In this document: positions 32,931 through 35,862 of the stretch, piece after piece
How the letters are laid out: every line of letters starts with the position of its first letter
How positions within the stretch are numbered: position 1 is the stretch's first letter
From: Ramlibacter sp.
GTDB lineage: Bacteria > Pseudomonadota > Gammaproteobacteria > Burkholderiales > Burkholderiaceae_C
Direction: 5' to 3'
Length of the DNA stretch: 35,862 nt
Assembly: GCA_030831585.1 (NCBI GenBank)
Contig: JAURKV010000112.1
Location: 1 to 35,862 of the forward strand
Translations under genes and position numbers: made by a program
The notes under the pieces: model-generated
Database searches by the model: none
What the model saw: the letters and a program-made list of their open reading frames with translations, nothing else
Told to the model about the DNA's origin: nothing

Positions 32931-33803
32931 TCAGCGACCCACACCCAAATTTTTCGCGATCTCGTCGAGCCGTCGTTTTTTCTGGTCCAGCGTCATCTCG
33001 AAGTCGAGCCGGCCCTGCAGCGTCTCGGAGGGCACCACCAGCGTGTCAAAACCCGCATCGACATAGGGCTGCATCTGCTCTTTGGACGGCTCACCCCACA
33101 CCCGGGCCTGGAAGGAATAGGGATTGGTCAGGCCCGACTCGGCGCGGATCTTGTCAATCGCCTGCTTGTAGCCAATGGCCTCGTCGGGGCGCACCATCGG
33201 ACCGTACCAGCCGTCGCCCGCGCGCGCGGCGCGCTCGAGCGCCTTGGGCATGGTGCCGCCAAACACCATCGGCACGCGCACCGGCCATTCGGTCACGCGC
33301 AGCTCCTTGAAGGGAAAGTGCGGGCCATCGTTGCTGACCCACTCGCCGTTGAACAGGCGCGGCAACAGGGGCACCGCCTCGTTGTAACGCTTGTGACGGA
33401 GCTCGAAGGGAATGCCGAGACCTTCGGACTCTTCTTTCCACCAACCCGCGCCCATGCCAAGCTGGAAGCGGCCGCCACCAATCTGCTGCGCGGTGATCGC
33501 CGCGCGTGCGGTCGCCACCGGATGGCGCAGGGACATCAGATAGATGCCGGTGGTGACGGTGAGCTTTTCGGTGCCACCCAAAATGCCGCCGACCATGGTC
33601 CACATGTCGTACATCTTGCGGGCCACGGTGTGCACTGGCACGAAGGTCTTGCCCTCGTCATGCGGGTGGGCCGACTCGAACTCTCGCGGCTCCAGAATAT
33701 GCTCGCCGAGCCAGATGCCGTGAAAGCCCAGGCCTTCGGCGTGGCGGGCCAGGGGAATGATGTCGTCGGGGCGAATGCCGTAGGTGGCGAAGCCGAATTT
33801 CAT
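32931..33803 (-). CDS. LLM-class flavin/F420-dependent oxidoreductase
   Basis: A 290-aa luciferase-like monooxygenase-fold protein. Motifs are MKFGFATYGIRPDDIIPLARHAEGLGFHGIWLGEH (1-35), LTVTTGIYLMSLRHPVATARAAITAQQIGGGRFQLGMGAGWWKEE (about 81-125) and PVRVPMVFGGTMPKALERAARAGDGW (about 173-198). The N-terminus and GMGAGW block match F420-dependent members (the TIGR03619-like group), but FMN-using enzymes share this fold. The ATG at 33803 follows AGGACCGCTTC. It sits downstream of a LysR gene and close to cofG, which makes F420 the more attractive cofactor. It may hydroxylate, dehydrogenate or reduce a pathway intermediate. Confidence 0.88.
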   Translation of the reverse strand: MKFGFATYGIRPDDIIPLARHAEGLGFHGIWLGEHILEPREFESAHPHDEGKTFVPVHTVARKMYDMWTMVGGILGGTEKLTVTTGIYLMSLRHPVATARAAITAQQIGGGRFQLGMGAGWWKEESEGLGIPFELRHKRYNEAVPLLPRLFNGEWVSNDGPHFPFKELRVTEWPVRVPMVFGGTMPKALERAARAGDGWYGPMVRPDEAIGYKQAIDKIRAESGLTNPYSFQARVWGEPSKEQMQPYVDAGFDTLVVPSETLQGRLDFEMTLDQKKRRLDEIAKNLGVGR

Positions 33804-33897
33804 GAAGCGGTCCTGTGCGCGAGCGGCGCTCGATAGGGAGCTTGCAGCTTAAAAAGGGCGGGCGGCGCCGTCCAATGGTGAATTTGAATACGCAATA

Positions 33898-34830
33898 TCA
33901 AGGCACCGAATCCCGGACGCCCGGGTCGGCCACGTCCGCACCGGCCAAATCCAGCCAGGCCTGACCGAGCGCCTCGGTGAAGCAGGTCAGCACCTCGTCG
34001 GCCGCCTGCGCCGACCGGTGGACGAAATTCAGGGGCAGCGAGGCCTGGAAGCGGGAAAGCTCAAAGAACCGACCCGCCGCGGCGCCGGCATTGGCTTCCA
34101 TGCGCTGCACAAAACCGATACCCATGCCGCCAGCCACCATGGCCCGCAACAAAGAGGCGTGGCTGACCTCCACCGCGCCACGGATATCCAGACCTTCTTC
34201 GCGGAACAGGCGCTCGATCAGCTCCTGGCTCGGGGTGCTGCCGCCCGTCACCACCCAGGGCTGGGCGGCGATTTCCGCAGGTCGGGCATACTCGAGCCGC
34301 TCGCGCCAGGCGGCCGGCGCCACCAGCACATAGTCCAGCTCCCCCAGGGAGTGACAGACCAGATCGTCCCCGCGCACCGTGCCGACGATGGCGCCGCCGT
34401 CGAGCTCACCGGCCTTGATCGCCTGCCGGATCGAGCGGGTGTTCCCCGCTTCCAGGGACAGTTCGGTCATCGGAAATCGGTCGCGCATCATCCGCATGGC
34501 GCTCGCCAGCGAGGCCAACAGCCGGGGGTTGGCAATGGTGCCGATAGAAAGCCGGCCGGCCGGCACGCCGGCGAGCTGGCGCGCGCGCTCATTGAGCTCG
34601 TGCGAAGCCTGCACCACCTGGCCGGCCCATTCGGCAATGCGCTGGCCGGCGGCGGTGACCTCCAGGCCGCGGGCGGTGCGGCGAAACAGGGTCAGGCCAA
34701 AATGCGCCTCCAGCGCCCGGATATGGTGGCTGGCCGTGGGCTGGCTGATATGCAGCCGCTCTGCGGCGCGGGTGAGATGCCCCTCTTGCACCACGGTGAC
34801 GAGGGTCTTGAGCTGGGTGAGGTCGTACAT
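33898..34830 (-). CDS. LysR-family transcriptional regulator
   Basis: A 310-aa LysR regulator. The N-terminal helix-turn-helix is LKTLVTVVQEGHLTRAAERLHISQPTASHHIRALEAHFG (about 7-45), with RTARGLEVTAAGQ following. The C-terminal effector domain begins near GRLSIGTIANPRLLASL and includes ELSLEAGNTRSIRQAIKAGELD and AMVAGGMGIGFVQRME. Such proteins activate divergent or nearby genes in response to a small metabolite. The ATG at 34830 has CAGGCGGGCG upstream. It is divergent from cofG, and an island operator lies 49 nt from its start, so the LysR gene itself appears to be under the island regulator. It may be co-transcribed with LLM, SDR5 and Bug6, because all intervals are under 100 nt. Confidence 0.92.
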   Translation of the reverse strand: MYDLTQLKTLVTVVQEGHLTRAAERLHISQPTASHHIRALEAHFGLTLFRRTARGLEVTAAGQRIAEWAGQVVQASHELNERARQLAGVPAGRLSIGTIANPRLLASLASAMRMMRDRFPMTELSLEAGNTRSIRQAIKAGELDGGAIVGTVRGDDLVCHSLGELDYVLVAPAAWRERLEYARPAEIAAQPWVVTGGSTPSQELIERLFREEGLDIRGAVEVSHASLLRAMVAGGMGIGFVQRMEANAGAAAGRFFELSRFQASLPLNFVHRSAQAADEVLTCFTEALGQAWLDLAGADVADPGVRDSVP

Positions 34831-34879
34831 GGGTCGCGCCCGCCTGGCGCCTGCGGGCGCGAAGCCCCGGAAAGTGTCA

Positions 34880-34892
34880 ATGCATGATGCAT
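34880..34892. promoter_or_regulatory. Island operator copy 10 (ATGCATGATGCAT), perfect
   Basis: A perfect copy of ATGCAT-N-ATGCAT in the divergent region between LysR and cofG. It is close to LysR (49 nt) and far from cofG (294 nt), so its main effect is probably on the LysR unit. Confidence 0.8.
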
Positions 34893-34961
34893 CGGGTGCG
34901 TTGGCCGCGTCAACCGGGCCGACCCTGAGGCCATCGGCCGCAGCTTACAGGCCGCAGGTCA

Positions 34962-34989
34962 TTCGGAGATCCGATAGGCCCTATCCGAA
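34962..34989. promoter_or_regulatory. Nested palindrome in the LysR-cofG intergenic region
   Basis: GATAGG-C-CCTATC (34973-34985) lies inside an outer TTCGGA...TCCGAA pair. It could be the binding site of the LysR protein or another factor. The rest of the 356-nt gap (34831-35186) shows no gene. Confidence 0.45.
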
Positions 34990-35186
34990 AACATCATTGG
35001 ACGCCCCCCCCGGGGGCCACCTAACCTTCCCTTCCAAAGTCGCCACCCGGTTCGGTGGTGCCGGAACCTGTACAGACGCCCCATGCCTCCCTTCCGCACG
35101 AACGCCGCCAGACACCGCCAGGTGCCGCCGGGCGCCGCGTCCCGGCGCCTGGTACCGCAAGCGTCATGCGCCCCGGAGACCCCGCA

Positions 35187-35862
35187 GTGAGCGAGACAGC
35201 CGACACTCGAGCCCTGACCGAGACCCTGACCCGGCAGCCGCTGACCAAGCTGCTGGCCCAGGCCCGCGCGCTGGCCATCGCCGCCCATGGCCCGCGCGTG
35301 AGCTATTCGCGCAAGGTGTTCATTCCGCTCACCCGCCTGTGCCGCGACAGCTGCGCCTATTGCACCTTTGCCACCACGCCCTCACAGGTGCAGCGCCCCT
35401 ACCTGCGACCGGAGGAGGTGCTGGCCATCGCCCGAGCGGGCCAGGACGCCGGCTGCCAGGAGGCCCTGTTCACCCTGGGCGACAAGCCCGAGCTGCGCTA
35501 CGAAGCTGCGCGCCAGGACCTCGCCCAATTGGGCTACCGCAGTACCACCGACTACCTGGCCGCCATGTGCGCGCTGGTGATGGCGGAGACCCGTCTGTTG
35601 CCGCATGTGAACGCCGGCGTGATGAGCGGCGAGGAAATGCTGCAGCTGCGCGAGGTGTCGATCTCGCAGGGGCTGATGCTCGAATCGACATCGGACCGTC
35701 TGTGCGAGCGCGGCGGCCCGCACTTTGGCTCCCCAGACAAGACGCCTGCGGTGCGTCTGGCCATGCTCGAGACCGCGGGCAAACTGGCCATTCCGATGAC
35801 CACGGGCATCTTGATCGGCATTGGCGAAACGCGTCAGGAGCGCATTGAGGCGCTGCTGGCCA
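35187..35862 (+). CDS. cofG: FO synthase radical-SAM subunit CofG, N-terminal part, cut by window edge
   Basis: An open frame from 35187 to the window edge (225 codons), absent from the ORF track because it has no stop. It begins VSETADTRALTETLTRQPLT and contains VSYSRKVFIPLTRLCRDSCAYCTFATTP (about 38-65) with the CxxxCxxC cluster motif of radical-SAM enzymes, YLRPEEVLAIARAGQDAGCQEALFTLGDKPE, HVNAGVMS and SQGLMLESTSDRL. This is the pattern of CofG or the N-terminal half of a fused FbiC, which makes the deazaflavin FO, precursor of coenzyme F420. The GTG at 35187 has CCGGAGACCCC upstream; an in-frame ATG at 35166 is the alternative. Whether CofH is fused or separate cannot be seen. Confidence 0.92.
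   Translation, partial: MSETADTRALTETLTRQPLTKLLAQARALAIAAHGPRVSYSRKVFIPLTRLCRDSCAYCTFATTPSQVQRPYLRPEEVLAIARAGQDAGCQEALFTLGDKPELRYEAARQDLAQLGYRSTTDYLAAMCALVMAETRLLPHVNAGVMSGEEMLQLREVSISQGLMLESTSDRLCERGGPHFGSPDKTPAVRLAMLETAGKLAIPMTTGILIGIGETRQERIEALLA

Noticed and set aside
766-33803. Recurring GGAGAC just upstream of many start codons as a possible special regulatory motif
   Set aside because: Its position 6-10 nt before starts fits an ordinary Shine-Dalgarno sequence common in Burkholderiales.
1-35862. Insertion sequence, phage, CRISPR array or tRNA gene
   Set aside because: I looked for transposase, integrase, regular short repeats and cloverleaf sequences and saw none; a tool search could still find a small RNA.

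Overview
The window is high-GC, densely packed bacterial DNA. It looks like a betaproteobacterium of the order Burkholderiales, probably Comamonadaceae or Alcaligenaceae. The main reason is six periplasmic Bug/TctC-type solute receptors in one window, an expansion typical of that order. Other support comes from recurrent GGAGAC-type ribosome sites, many family III CoA-transferases, and a large GC-rich intergenic inverted repeat. No tRNA, rRNA, CRISPR, transposase or phage gene was seen.

Layout, left to right. (1) 1-5604: a minus-strand operon of Bug receptor, CitE-like lyase, acyl-CoA dehydrogenase, SnoaL-like protein, second Bug receptor and an MmgE/PrpD protein cut by the window edge. (2) 5653-14347: a third Bug, two more MmgE/PrpD genes, a GntR/FCD regulator, two more Bugs and an MFS transporter. 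(3) 14337-20178: a minus-strand operon (CoA-transferase, methylacyl-CoA racemase-like protein, SDR, carboxymuconolactone decarboxylase-like protein) divergent from a second MFS transporter, then another SDR. (4) 20205-24935: a minus-strand operon (enoyl-CoA hydratase, CoA-transferase, nitroreductase, alpha/beta hydrolase) divergent from a MenB/BadI-like crotonase. (5) 24936-25585: a 650-nt gene-free stretch with a terminator and a long imperfect inverted repeat. (6) 25586-31002: a tightly coupled minus-strand operon (SDR, CoA-transferase, HTD2/MaoC-type hydratase, DUF2889 protein, SDR) divergent from a quinone-oxidoreductase-like MDR. (7) 31074-35862: LysR, LLM-class oxidoreductase, atypical SDR and a sixth Bug on minus, divergent from the start of cofG (FO synthase, coenzyme F420 biosynthesis).

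Read together, this is a large catabolic island for one or more organic acids. Uptake would be by Bug-dependent systems and MFS carriers; activation and epimerisation by CoA-transferases and a racemase; then dehydrogenation, hydration, alcohol oxidation, and carbon-carbon or ring cleavage. The substrate cannot be read from the sequence.

The most notable observation is a 13-bp palindromic motif, consensus ATGCAT-N-ATGCAT, found ten times. Every copy lies in a gap between genes at the head of a transcription unit, and six of the divergent gene pairs carry it. It looks like the operator of one island-wide regulator. The GntR/FCD protein encoded inside the island, which has an unusual lysine/alanine/proline-rich tail, is the best candidate. 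The F420 gene cofG and an LLM oxidoreductase flank one of these operators, which suggests that a deazaflavin step may belong to the pathway.
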